A stretch of 11,684 bases of DNA from Prevotella sp. UBA3294 (GTDB taxonomy: Bacteria; Bacteroidota; Bacteroidia; Bacteroidales; Bacteroidaceae), in contig DETG01000045.1 in NCBI GenBank assembly GCA_002361535.1, forward strand, positions 1-11,684, in the 5' to 3' direction. The notes under the pieces were generated by a model. The model was not told the origin of the DNA. It worked only from the letters and a program-made list of their open reading frames with translations, and made no database searches. The position numbers were made by a program, and so were the translations under genes. Of the stretch, positions 1 through 5,588 are shown piece by piece. Numbering within the stretch: position 1 is the first letter of the stretch; each line of letters opens with the position of its first letter.

Positions 1-19
1 CCAACTGAGCTACAAGTCC
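1..19 (-). tRNA. tRNA gene, 5' end only (cut by window edge)
   Basis: Read on the minus strand, the first 19 bases give a 7-base acceptor arm (GGACTTG), then TA, then GCTCAGTTGG, which is the canonical D-stem and D-loop start of a bacterial tRNA. The 5' end is at position 19. The anticodon lies outside the window, so the amino acid cannot be named. A matching promoter sits just upstream on the same strand, which supports a real gene start and not a degraded copy. Confidence 0.85.
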
Positions 20-32
20 GATATTGTGACTG

Positions 33-64
33 CAAAGGTACGCTAAAAATGTGAAATCACCAAA
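33..64 (-). promoter_or_regulatory. Bacteroidetes-type promoter of the tRNA gene
   Basis: On the minus strand TACCTTTG (33-40) matches the -7 consensus TAnnTTTG. TTTG (61-64) lies exactly 20 bases upstream as the -33 element. Transcription would start a few bases before the tRNA 5' end at 19. Both boxes and the spacing fit, making this the best promoter in the window. Confidence 0.75.
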
Positions 65-72
65 TTTTTAGG

Positions 73-111
73 AAAAAAGCATGGAAAGAAGAAATCATTT
101 CTTGTTTATGC
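73..111 (-). terminator. orphan terminator-like hairpin between divergent genes
   Basis: An imperfect dyad spans 79-111: GCAT/ATGC outer arms (79-82, 108-111), AAA/TTT (85-87, 105-107) and AAGAAAT/ATTTCTT inner arms (89-95, 97-103), separated by a mismatch and a 2-base bulge. On the minus strand it is followed directly by six T (73-78), like an intrinsic terminator. The inner stem is AT-rich and no minus-strand gene is visible upstream. It might insulate the tRNA promoter, end a small RNA, or be an operator. Confidence 0.35.
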
Positions 112-198
112 TCCGCGTTTTCGGTTTCTTTTTCAGTCAAAACGCTACAATTAATGATTTTTAGTAATCATAAGAATGGCACCTTGCGTTTTTCTTTG

Positions 199-206
199 TA
201 CTTTTG
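199..206 (+). promoter_or_regulatory. probable -7 box of the fimbrial lipoprotein gene
   Basis: TACTTTTG matches TAnnTTTG and lies about 65 bases before the chosen start codon at 272. No good TTTG is present 19-21 bases upstream, so the -33 element is weak or absent. A short dyad ATGATT/AATCAT (154-159, 166-171) lies about 30-45 bases upstream of the box and could bind a regulator, though AT-rich DNA gives such repeats by chance. Confidence 0.45.
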
Positions 207-218
207 CATCAATCTATT

Positions 219-259
219 ATGAAAACACCGTATCTATGAAAAACGGTGCTAACTATTAA
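219..259 (+). other. two chained micro-ORFs in the leader of the fimbrial gene
   Basis: ATG at 219 opens a six-codon ORF (MKTPYL) whose TGA overlaps the next ATG at 236. That second ATG opens a seven-codon ORF (MKNGANY) whose TAA (257-259) is followed directly by the ATG at 260. A hairpin CACCGT/ACGGTG (226-231, 243-248) holds the second start codon in its loop. The arrangement could be leader peptides coupled to the main gene, or chance in a short leader; nothing here shows that they are translated. Confidence 0.25.
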
Positions 260-271
260 ATGTTCATTACA

Positions 272-1135
272 ATGAAAAAGTATCAGTATTTTTTGTGCAT
301 GGCCGCTTTGGCTGCATGTGTGAGTTGTGAGAAGGCTATTTTGCCTGAGAGTGACGAACATGGTGACGACGGTACACCCGTCCTCAGAATCCGTGTGGAG
401 CGTTTGGAACAGGCAGGTTTTGAGTCAAGGTCTGGCGGGAAGTTGGATGACTATTGTTCGAAAATGACTTTTGTGCTTTACGATCAGGCGGGTGAGAAAA
501 TGGTCTCGCTCCATCAGGATTCTTCAGAGTCGAGTTTCGGCAGTGTGTCCATGAACGTACCTTATGGTGAGTATCACTTACTGGTCATCGGCCATCAGGG
601 TGAGAAAAACTGTACGGTGAAGACCGACGGTGGTGTAACATTCGATCGGGCGAGTGATGTCACAGATACCTTTTGGTATTACGGAGACGTGATATTCACG
701 GAATCATCTGCTGATCTGGACGTAGCCTTGAAGCGAGTGGTAGCCAAGATGGAACTGACGTGTTTAGATCCTCTTCCCTCGAATGTCAGGAAAGTGACAC
801 TAAAATATAGTCAGGCTACGGGAACGCTGGACTTATTTTCCGGTTATGGCAAAACCAAAGCATCCATCACGAAGGAATATGAAATAACGGATGCGATGAC
901 GGGGCAACCACAGACCTTTTCTTTCTTTGTCTTCCCACAGGAAGAGGAGGTAACGCTGAATGTGACCTTCAAGGCTTATGACGGTGAGGAAAAAGAGGTC
1001 GGTGGTAAGGAACTGAAAGATGTGCCGATGAAAAGAAATACCATCACGCGCTATCAGGGCGAGATCTTTGGACGTTCTGTAGGGATGCGTGCAACGATCG
1101 AGGCTGATTGGCAGACAATGGATTATAATCCATAA
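272..1135 (+). CDS. FimB/Mfa2-like fimbrial lipoprotein
   Basis: Predicted outer-membrane lipoprotein of the Bacteroidales FimB/Mfa2 fimbrial family, whose studied members anchor or limit the length of Mfa/Fim fimbriae. The chosen start at 272 gives a classic signal peptide: MKK, a hydrophobic stretch, and lipobox LAAC at residues 13-16, with Cys19 as an alternative lipidation site. An in-frame ATG at 260 would add only MFIT in front. The mature part (287 codons in all) looks like beta-sandwich sequence. It includes the segment around residues 160-167 (RVVAKMEL) and the C-terminal VPMKRNTITRYQGEIF region, which resembles the conserved end of this family. No other fimbrial gene is adjacent, so the partner subunits must be elsewhere or the protein acts alone. 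The family call rests on recognition of overall sequence pattern, not on a search; the specific role is inference. Confidence 0.7.
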   Translation: MKKYQYFLCMAALAACVSCEKAILPESDEHGDDGTPVLRIRVERLEQAGFESRSGGKLDDYCSKMTFVLYDQAGEKMVSLHQDSSESSFGSVSMNVPYGEYHLLVIGHQGEKNCTVKTDGGVTFDRASDVTDTFWYYGDVIFTESSADLDVALKRVVAKMELTCLDPLPSNVRKVTLKYSQATGTLDLFSGYGKTKASITKEYEITDAMTGQPQTFSFFVFPQEEEVTLNVTFKAYDGEEKEVGGKELKDVPMKRNTITRYQGEIFGRSVGMRATIEADWQTMDYNP

Positions 1136-1152
1136 TTATTGTGATTATCTTT

Positions 1153-1181
1153 TCCGTTTGTGGTGGAATAAACGGATTTTT
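1153..1181 (+). terminator. intrinsic terminator after the fimbrial lipoprotein gene
   Basis: A perfect 7-base-pair stem TCCGTTT/AAACGGA (1153-1159, 1170-1176) with a 10-base loop is followed by five T (1177-1181). It starts 18 bases after the stop codon. The stem has only three G-C pairs, so efficiency may be modest. It abuts the -7 box of the next gene. Confidence 0.5.
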
Positions 1182-1184
1182 GTG

Positions 1185-1192
1185 TAATTTTG
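1185..1192 (+). promoter_or_regulatory. probable -7 box of the HAD-ribF-CPBP operon
   Basis: TAATTTTG matches TAnnTTTG and would start transcription about 12 bases before the ATG at 1211. The nearest upstream TTTG (1157-1160) is 24 bases away, longer than the usual 19-21, and lies inside the terminator stem. The -33 element is therefore uncertain. Confidence 0.5.
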
Positions 1193-1210
1193 CACTCAAA
1201 TTAGATCATT

Positions 1211-1807
1211 ATGGGAATCAAGAATATCGTGTTCGATTTTGGGTGCGTATTGGTGGATCTGGATAAGCAACGTTGTGTGGAGGCATTCAACAGCATTGGC
1301 GCACAGGCCATTTCCACCTATGTGGATGAGTGCAGGCAAGAGGATTTGTTTCATGACTTGGAAACCGGACATATTGATGTGGATGTGTTCTGTAACGAGG
1401 TGAGAAGGAAATCTCCTGCCTGCACGGCATCTAACGAGCAGATTTGTTGGGCTTGGAATCAGCTACTCACGGGGATTCCCGCCGAACGTGTGACTAAACT
1501 GCACCAATTGAAACACCGTTATCATCTTTTCCTGTTGAGTAACACCAACCCCGTTCATTGGCTACCGTGCAGTGAAGTGTTGGAGGGATGCTTTGAAAAA
1601 GTGTTCTTGTCGTATGAGATGCATCTGGTGAAGCCGTCTCAAGAGATTTTCGAGCGGATGCTCCAAGAGACGGGTATTAAGTCCGAAGAAACTTTGTTTA
1701 TAGATGACTCCAAAGCGAACTGCCTTGCAGCGGAATCTTTGGGTATCCGCACCTTGCATGTCGGTCATGGTGACGAATGGTTGGATCAATTGGATGAGTT
1801 GCTATGA
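1211..1807 (+). CDS. HAD-superfamily hydrolase (subfamily IA-like phosphatase)
   Basis: Cytosolic phosphatase of the haloacid dehalogenase superfamily, 198 codons. All four motifs are present: nucleophile Asp9 in FDFGCVLVD (motif I), Ser110-Asn111 (LLSNTNP, motif II), Lys141 (LVKPSQEIF, motif III) and Asp165-Asp166 (LFIDDSKAN, motif IV). Residues about 16-90 form the helical cap typical of subfamily IA. The second Asp of the usual DxD motif is Gly11, as in YihX-like members, so the enzyme should still form the phospho-aspartate but may use another acid/base. Its stop codon overlaps the start of ribF (ATGA), implying translational coupling and possibly a flavin-pathway substrate such as FMN or the pyrimidine intermediate of riboflavin synthesis. 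That is inference; sugar phosphates are equally possible from sequence alone. Confidence 0.85.
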   Translation: MGIKNIVFDFGCVLVDLDKQRCVEAFNSIGAQAISTYVDECRQEDLFHDLETGHIDVDVFCNEVRRKSPACTASNEQICWAWNQLLTGIPAERVTKLHQLKHRYHLFLLSNTNPVHWLPCSEVLEGCFEKVFLSYEMHLVKPSQEIFERMLQETGIKSEETLFIDDSKANCLAAESLGIRTLHVGHGDEWLDQLDELL

Positions 1808-2757
1808 AAACCATTTATCTGAACGAGGGGAGAGCTGTGGAAACCGTCGATGTGGCTACGATCGGTTTTTTTGACGGTGTGCACTGCGGACATCGTTATT
1901 TGATTGACAGGATGACAGCCGATGCACGAAACAGGGGCCTTTCTGTTGGTGTTATCACCTTCGACCGTCATCCCCGTCAGGTGCTGTGTCCTGATTACCA
2001 GCCGCAACTACTTACTCCTTTTGAGGAGAAACGAAATCATCTTTCGGAAACAGGTATCGACTACTGTGTGGTTCTGCCATTCTCACGCGAAATGGCCGCC
2101 TTCTCAGCCCGAACGTTCATGAGGAGAGTGTTGGCTGAACAACTCCGAGTGAAACGTTTGTATATTGGGTATGATCATCGTTTCGGTCATAATCGTACAG
2201 AGGGCTTTGCTGATTATGTCAGATATGGGGAGGAGTTGGGTATTGATGTGATCCAAAGTGATGAGTTCACCACGAAGGAACAGGAACGGGATCCTGCTAT
2301 CGTGTCGGTGAGTTCTTCAAGGATCCGTACCTCTCTGCTGGAAGGAGATGTGGAAACGGCTCGGTGTTTGCTGGGCTATGCATACTCCCTTTCTGGAACT
2401 GTGGTGGAAGGTGTTCAAGAAGGAAGGAAGTTAGGCTTTCCTACAGCGAATATCATGTTGTCATCAAAGGAGAAGCTGATACCTTTGTCTGGTGTCTATG
2501 CTGTACGTGTGCACATTGAGGGTGGAAAAACGGAGAGACCTGGGATGATGAATATCGGCACTCGTCCCACGTTTGGTGAAAACAAGCAGACCTTGGAGGT
2601 GCATATTTTAGATTACTCGGGCGATTTATATGGTAAGACCCTTTCAGTGACATTTCTTCATCGTCTTCGTGATGAGCATCATTTTGTCAGTGTCGATGAG
2701 TTGCGGAGGCAATTAGAGAATGACAAACGTGACGTAAGAGTATATTTTCAGAAATAA
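1804..2757 (+). CDS. ribF: bifunctional riboflavin kinase / FAD synthetase
   Basis: Converts riboflavin to FMN with ATP, then FMN to FAD. The N-terminal adenylyltransferase domain (about residues 15-175) shows GFFDGVHCGH (21-30), a nucleotidyltransferase HxGH-type signature, YDHRFGHNR (123-131) and SSSRIR (170-175). The C-terminal kinase domain (about 190-315) shows GRKLGFPTAN (207-216), with the PTAN ATP/Mg site, MNIGTRPTF (249-257), and Glu265 in TLEVHILD as the likely catalytic base. The length of 317 residues is normal for bacterial RibF and both domains look intact. The start overlaps the stop of the HAD gene by four bases and the CPBP gene follows after 11 bases, so the three are probably one operon. 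Confidence 0.96.
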   Translation: MKTIYLNEGRAVETVDVATIGFFDGVHCGHRYLIDRMTADARNRGLSVGVITFDRHPRQVLCPDYQPQLLTPFEEKRNHLSETGIDYCVVLPFSREMAAFSARTFMRRVLAEQLRVKRLYIGYDHRFGHNRTEGFADYVRYGEELGIDVIQSDEFTTKEQERDPAIVSVSSSRIRTSLLEGDVETARCLLGYAYSLSGTVVEGVQEGRKLGFPTANIMLSSKEKLIPLSGVYAVRVHIEGGKTERPGMMNIGTRPTFGENKQTLEVHILDYSGDLYGKTLSVTFLHRLRDEHHFVSVDELRRQLENDKRDVRVYFQK

Positions 2758-2768
2758 AATCATTTGTC

Positions 2769-3542
2769 ATGATAAAGAAAGTTATTTTATACATATCGAT
2801 GTTCTTCGTCATCCAGTACATGGCGATAGGACTTGTAGCCATTGGAAATTTGATTCTTGGCAGGGAAGCAGGGAATATGGATACACCTGCCTTGTTGATC
2901 TCGCAGGGACTTTTCAGTGTGATCTGCATCACTGTGTTCTTGGTGCTTCGTTGGGCGCCTGTGTCCACCCGTTATTGGAACACCCGTCCTCTGTCTGCCA
3001 TTATCTGGTGTGTAATAGCTGCGATAGGCACGATAGCACCCTCGATGTGGCTCCAATCGTTTCTCGATTTCCTTCCAGACATCAACGGAGAGAACCTGTT
3101 GGAGATCATGCAGCAACGATGGGGGTATGTGGTGATAGGGATCCTGAGTCCATGGGCAGAAGAGGTGGTGTTCCGCGGTGCTATCCTCCATACGCTGTTG
3201 CAGTCGGAACGTGGCTTGGGTAGATGGACGGCGATAACAATCTCCGCACTCCTCTTTGCGATTGCTCATCTGAATCCCGCCCAGATGCCCCATGCTTTTC
3301 TGATAGGGTTGTTACTGGGATGGGTATATGAGCGTTCTCGCAGTTTGATTCCCTGTGTTGTCCTGCATTGTGCCAATAACACTCTTGCCTATCTAATGAC
3401 AGCAGCTTACCCTGCATCCGACATCACGCTGCGTCAGATCCTGGGAGGTAGTCAGCGCGCAGAACTTATGGCTGTTGGTTTTTCTCTCCTGATACTCTTG
3501 CCCGCCTTGTACCAATTGAGTATCCTGCTAAGACGAAAGTGA
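2769..3542 (+). CDS. CPBP (CAAX protease/bacteriocin-processing-like) intramembrane metalloprotease
   Basis: Integral membrane protein of 257 residues with about six to eight hydrophobic segments (roughly 5-29, 42-60, 76-96, 119-130, 152-168, 175-187, 193-212, 232-254). It carries the metal-binding and catalytic motifs of the CPBP/Abi family: EEVVFR (Glu131, Glu132, Arg136), FAIAH (Phe163, His167) and His200 with Asn203/Asn204 (LHCANN). These residues match those required for type II CAAX-prenyl endopeptidase-like activity. Bacterial members often act in protein processing, but substrates are mostly unknown. No bacteriocin gene or prenylated target is nearby. It follows ribF by 11 bases, so it probably shares its transcript; a functional link to flavins is not evident. 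Confidence 0.9.
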   Translation: MIKKVILYISMFFVIQYMAIGLVAIGNLILGREAGNMDTPALLISQGLFSVICITVFLVLRWAPVSTRYWNTRPLSAIIWCVIAAIGTIAPSMWLQSFLDFLPDINGENLLEIMQQRWGYVVIGILSPWAEEVVFRGAILHTLLQSERGLGRWTAITISALLFAIAHLNPAQMPHAFLIGLLLGWVYERSRSLIPCVVLHCANNTLAYLMTAAYPASDITLRQILGGSQRAELMAVGFSLLILLPALYQLSILLRRK

Positions 3543-3556
3543 GTCCTACCATACAT

Positions 3557-3590
3557 GAAGGGGCGCGATCAATCAATGACCGCGCCCTTC
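3557..3590 (+). terminator. GC-rich hairpin ending the ribF operon
   Basis: A stem GGGCGCG/CGCGCCC (3561-3567, 3581-3587) is extended by GAA/TTC (3557-3559, 3588-3590) around a bulged G at 3560. The loop is 13 bases, and two more pairs can form inside it. It starts 15 bases after the CPBP stop. The stem is very stable, but the T-rich tail is poor on both strands. It lies between convergent genes and could act in either direction. Confidence 0.6.
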
Positions 3591-3608
3591 GTCTTACGTT
3601 AGTATGTT

Positions 3609-3662
3609 ATGAAAAATTTGAGAGAATTGAAACTTCACAGTTTCATTAATGTGTTTTACTAA
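3609..3662 (+). other. 17-codon ORF resembling the start of a GG-leader peptide
   Basis: ATG at 3609 opens MKNLRELKLHSFINVFY before TAA. The first ten residues look like the N-terminal leader of Bacteroidales double-glycine natural-product precursors, which often begin MKKLKKLKLH-like. There is no following leader helix and no GG site in this or the other frames before the next gene. A hairpin GAAACT/AGTTTC (3629-3634, 3639-3644) lies within it. It is either chance, a tiny peptide, or a remnant; I cannot tell which. Confidence 0.2.
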
Positions 3663-3695
3663 ACATGATTTATAGAGAAAGCATAGAAATATATC

Positions 3696-4169
3696 TTACT
3701 TAACAATGGCTGGAACAGGCAACTCTGCTTTCTTTAGTGTATCCACTTTCAGAGAGTCGCTCACTGCTGCCATAGATGGACCTTCACTTGGTTTCTGAGC
3801 ATCGGCCATATTCACCTCGTATGGATCTTCCTGATTGAAAGCCACCTGTGCTGCATTGCCTAAGGTGAGAATGATAGCTACCACGGCTGCTGCCTTGAAT
3901 AATGGCATCAAACGTTGTGTAATGCTGATGGTACGAGCCTTGACGGGTGTCGGCTCATGAATCAGTTCCATCATCTTGCTGTCAAAGTCACTGCCTAAAC
4001 CCACTTCCTGATTTTGGGTCTGTTCGTATGTGAACAGTTTCTTGTATTGCAAGAGAGAGGCGGGAACATCTTTCTGACTGAAGAATGTACGGAGAATATT
4101 CTCCTCTTCAAGAGAAGTCTCTGCATTCCAGTACAGCTCCAGCAGTTGCTCGATGTACTTATAGTCCAT
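3696..4169 (-). CDS. small single-pass membrane protein, candidate anti-sigma factor
   Basis: Protein of 157 residues with a cytoplasmic-looking N-terminal half (1-88), one hydrophobic segment (about 89-109) and a short charged tail (110-157). The N-terminal stretch MDYKYIEQLLELYW...SLEEENILRTFF (residues 1-30) resembles a family I recognise as recurring next to sigma-70-like genes in Bacteroidales. I see no clear ZAS/zinc-finger motif (no HxxxCxxC). Its start overlaps the end of the ECF sigma gene by 11 bases, so the two are probably translationally coupled. By position and topology it is a plausible membrane-bound anti-sigma or sigma-partner protein, with the N-terminal part holding the sigma factor. 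This is inference: it lacks the FecR or DUF4974 domains of the usual Bacteroidetes anti-sigma proteins. Database annotation of such small proteins can be misleading. Confidence 0.75.
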   Translation of the reverse strand: MDYKYIEQLLELYWNAETSLEEENILRTFFSQKDVPASLLQYKKLFTYEQTQNQEVGLGSDFDSKMMELIHEPTPVKARTISITQRLMPLFKAAAVVAIILTLGNAAQVAFNQEDPYEVNMADAQKPSEGPSMAAVSDSLKVDTLKKAELPVPAIVK

Positions 4170-4671
4170 ATTTTTCAGCTTCTTGAAATTTCTGTTTAAT
4201 GTTTTGGCGAGCCCGGAAAATGTTTACTTTTACCTGTTCCTCGCTGATTTTAAGAATCTCTGCGATTTCCTTGTAACTCTTTCCTTCAAAGTCACGCAGC
4301 TGTATGCAGCTTCGTTGCTTTTCAGGCAGATTGTTCACAAGTCGTCTCACCCAATCCAGCCGATCTTGTTGGATCATGCGTTCATAAGGGTTAGAGGAGC
4401 GGTCGGTTAAAAAGACACTTTGATCATCAAGGGATGCTTCGCTATTATTTGCTTTCTTGATTTTGTCAAGCGACAGGTTCCGGCAGATTGTGAGTGCAAA
4501 AGCCTCTATGTCATTGATCTCCTGCCAATTGTCTCTTCTGTTCCAAACCTTTATCAGCGTGTCTTGCACAACATCCTCGGCATCTTCATGCCTGAGGGTT
4601 ATGCGCAAAGCGAGACGATAAAGCACGTCTTTCAACGGCAATATATCGTTTCGAAAGCTGATATTCTTCAT
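4159..4671 (-). CDS. ECF-type RNA polymerase sigma factor
   Basis: Sigma-70 family factor of 170 residues, the normal ECF length. Region 2 covers about residues 12-75 and includes DAEDVVQDTLIKVW (30-43), the core-binding and -10-recognition part. Region 4 covers about 115-160: LPEKQRSCIQLRDFEGKSY then the helix-turn-helix EIAEILKISEEQVKVNIFRAR for -35 recognition. Regions 1.1 and 3 are absent, as in ECF factors. It lies 79 bases downstream of argB and overlaps the small membrane protein gene that follows, giving a sigma/partner pair. No target genes or TonB receptor (SusC/SusD) lie nearby, so it does not look like a classic polysaccharide-utilisation sigma. Confidence 0.95.
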   Translation of the reverse strand: MKNISFRNDILPLKDVLYRLALRITLRHEDAEDVVQDTLIKVWNRRDNWQEINDIEAFALTICRNLSLDKIKKANNSEASLDDQSVFLTDRSSNPYERMIQQDRLDWVRRLVNNLPEKQRSCIQLRDFEGKSYKEIAEILKISEEQVKVNIFRARQNIKQKFQEAEKYGL

Positions 4672-4750
4672 CTACATTCTAATTTTATGACGATTGTAAT
4701 TGCTGAAAGTTACAAGGGTGTATATGATTAACGTAAGTTAACAGATCCAA

Positions 4751-5563
4751 CTATTGAATCACAGTGCCATGTTCTCCATCGATGGCAGTGGCTAATGTGA
4801 TGATCACTTTTTTCACACCAGCCTGGATGGCATTAAAGGCATTCTCCAGTTTGGGAATCATCCCCCCGGCTATGGTGCCGTTGGCCACATAGCGTTTAAA
4901 GTCAGTGAGATGAATGATGGGTATTACACTATCTTCATCATCGGGATTGCTGAGAACTCCTTTCTTCTCAAACGAAAAGATGAGTGTGACATCAAAGAAA
5001 GGTGCTAAGGCCTTGGCTGTCTCTGCTGCAATGGTATCAGCATTGGTATTCAGTATATGTCCCTTTTGGTCGTGGGTAAGTGGAGCCATCACAGGTGTGA
5101 TACCCTCTTTGATCAGTGTTGACAGCATTTTCCCGTCCACGCTATCCACGTCTCCCACAAAGCCGAAATCGACAGTTTTGGTAGTTGTTGTTCCCTCCTT
5201 ATCAGTGATGTTCATCTTGACGGGAGGACGTTGATGTGATTGGATGGCATTGATGTCAGCACCTGTCAGTCCTAAGGCATTCACGCCATGGGCTTGGAGT
5301 TGGGCCACTAAGTTCTTGTTTACCAAACCGCCATATACCATCGTCACAACCTGCAGCATCTCTTTGTCTGTGATTCGTCGGCCGTTAACCATCTTACTCT
5401 CTATACCCAGTTGGGTGGCCACCTGCGTTGCTCTTCGTCCTCCGCCGTGAACCAATACTTTTTTCCCTGGAATGGCGGAGAAGTTTTTCAGGAGCTGTGC
5501 CAGTTGTGTTTCGTCTTCCACAATGGCTCCACCCACTTTTATGATTGTCAGTTTTTCTCTCAT
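4751..5563 (-). CDS. argB: acetylglutamate (acylglutamate) kinase
   Basis: Second enzyme of arginine synthesis: phosphorylates the gamma-carboxylate of an N-acylglutamate with ATP. Amino-acid-kinase fold motifs are clear: Lys9 in IKVGG, HGGGRRA (39-45), NGRRIT (60-65), NTNADTIAAETA (172-183) and Lys238 in GGMIPKLENA. The length of 270 residues is close to that of known ArgB proteins. I chose the ATG at 5563, which gives MREKLTIIKVGG; a GTG at 5584 would add seven residues with no family support. In Bacteroides the pathway is known to use succinylated intermediates, so the real substrate may be N-succinylglutamate; this cannot be read from the sequence. It follows speA by 25 bases, so it is probably cotranscribed with it. 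Confidence 0.93.
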   Translation of the reverse strand: MREKLTIIKVGGAIVEDETQLAQLLKNFSAIPGKKVLVHGGGRRATQVATQLGIESKMVNGRRITDKEMLQVVTMVYGGLVNKNLVAQLQAHGVNALGLTGADINAIQSHQRPPVKMNITDKEGTTTTKTVDFGFVGDVDSVDGKMLSTLIKEGITPVMAPLTHDQKGHILNTNADTIAAETAKALAPFFDVTLIFSFEKKGVLSNPDDEDSVIPIIHLTDFKRYVANGTIAGGMIPKLENAFNAIQAGVKKVIITLATAIDGEHGTVIQ

Positions 5564-5588
5564 ATTTTTTCGATATGACGACACAACG

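Noticed and set aside
115..192. GCGTTTT/AAAACGC/GCGTTTT repeats (115-121, 139-145, 186-192) as a possible invertible promoter
   Set aside because: The arms are only seven bases in AT-rich DNA, much shorter than typical Bacteroidales invertible-promoter repeats, and no recombinase gene is nearby.
2787..3293. 168-codon minus-strand ORF opposite the CPBP gene
   Set aside because: It is antisense to a membrane protein with intact catalytic motifs, and its low-complexity composition and lack of any motif mark it as a shadow.
5564..5584. GTG start for argB adding seven residues
   Set aside because: The ATG at 5563 gives the family-typical N-terminus (residues then IIKVGG); the extension is not similar to anything and the codon is a weaker start.
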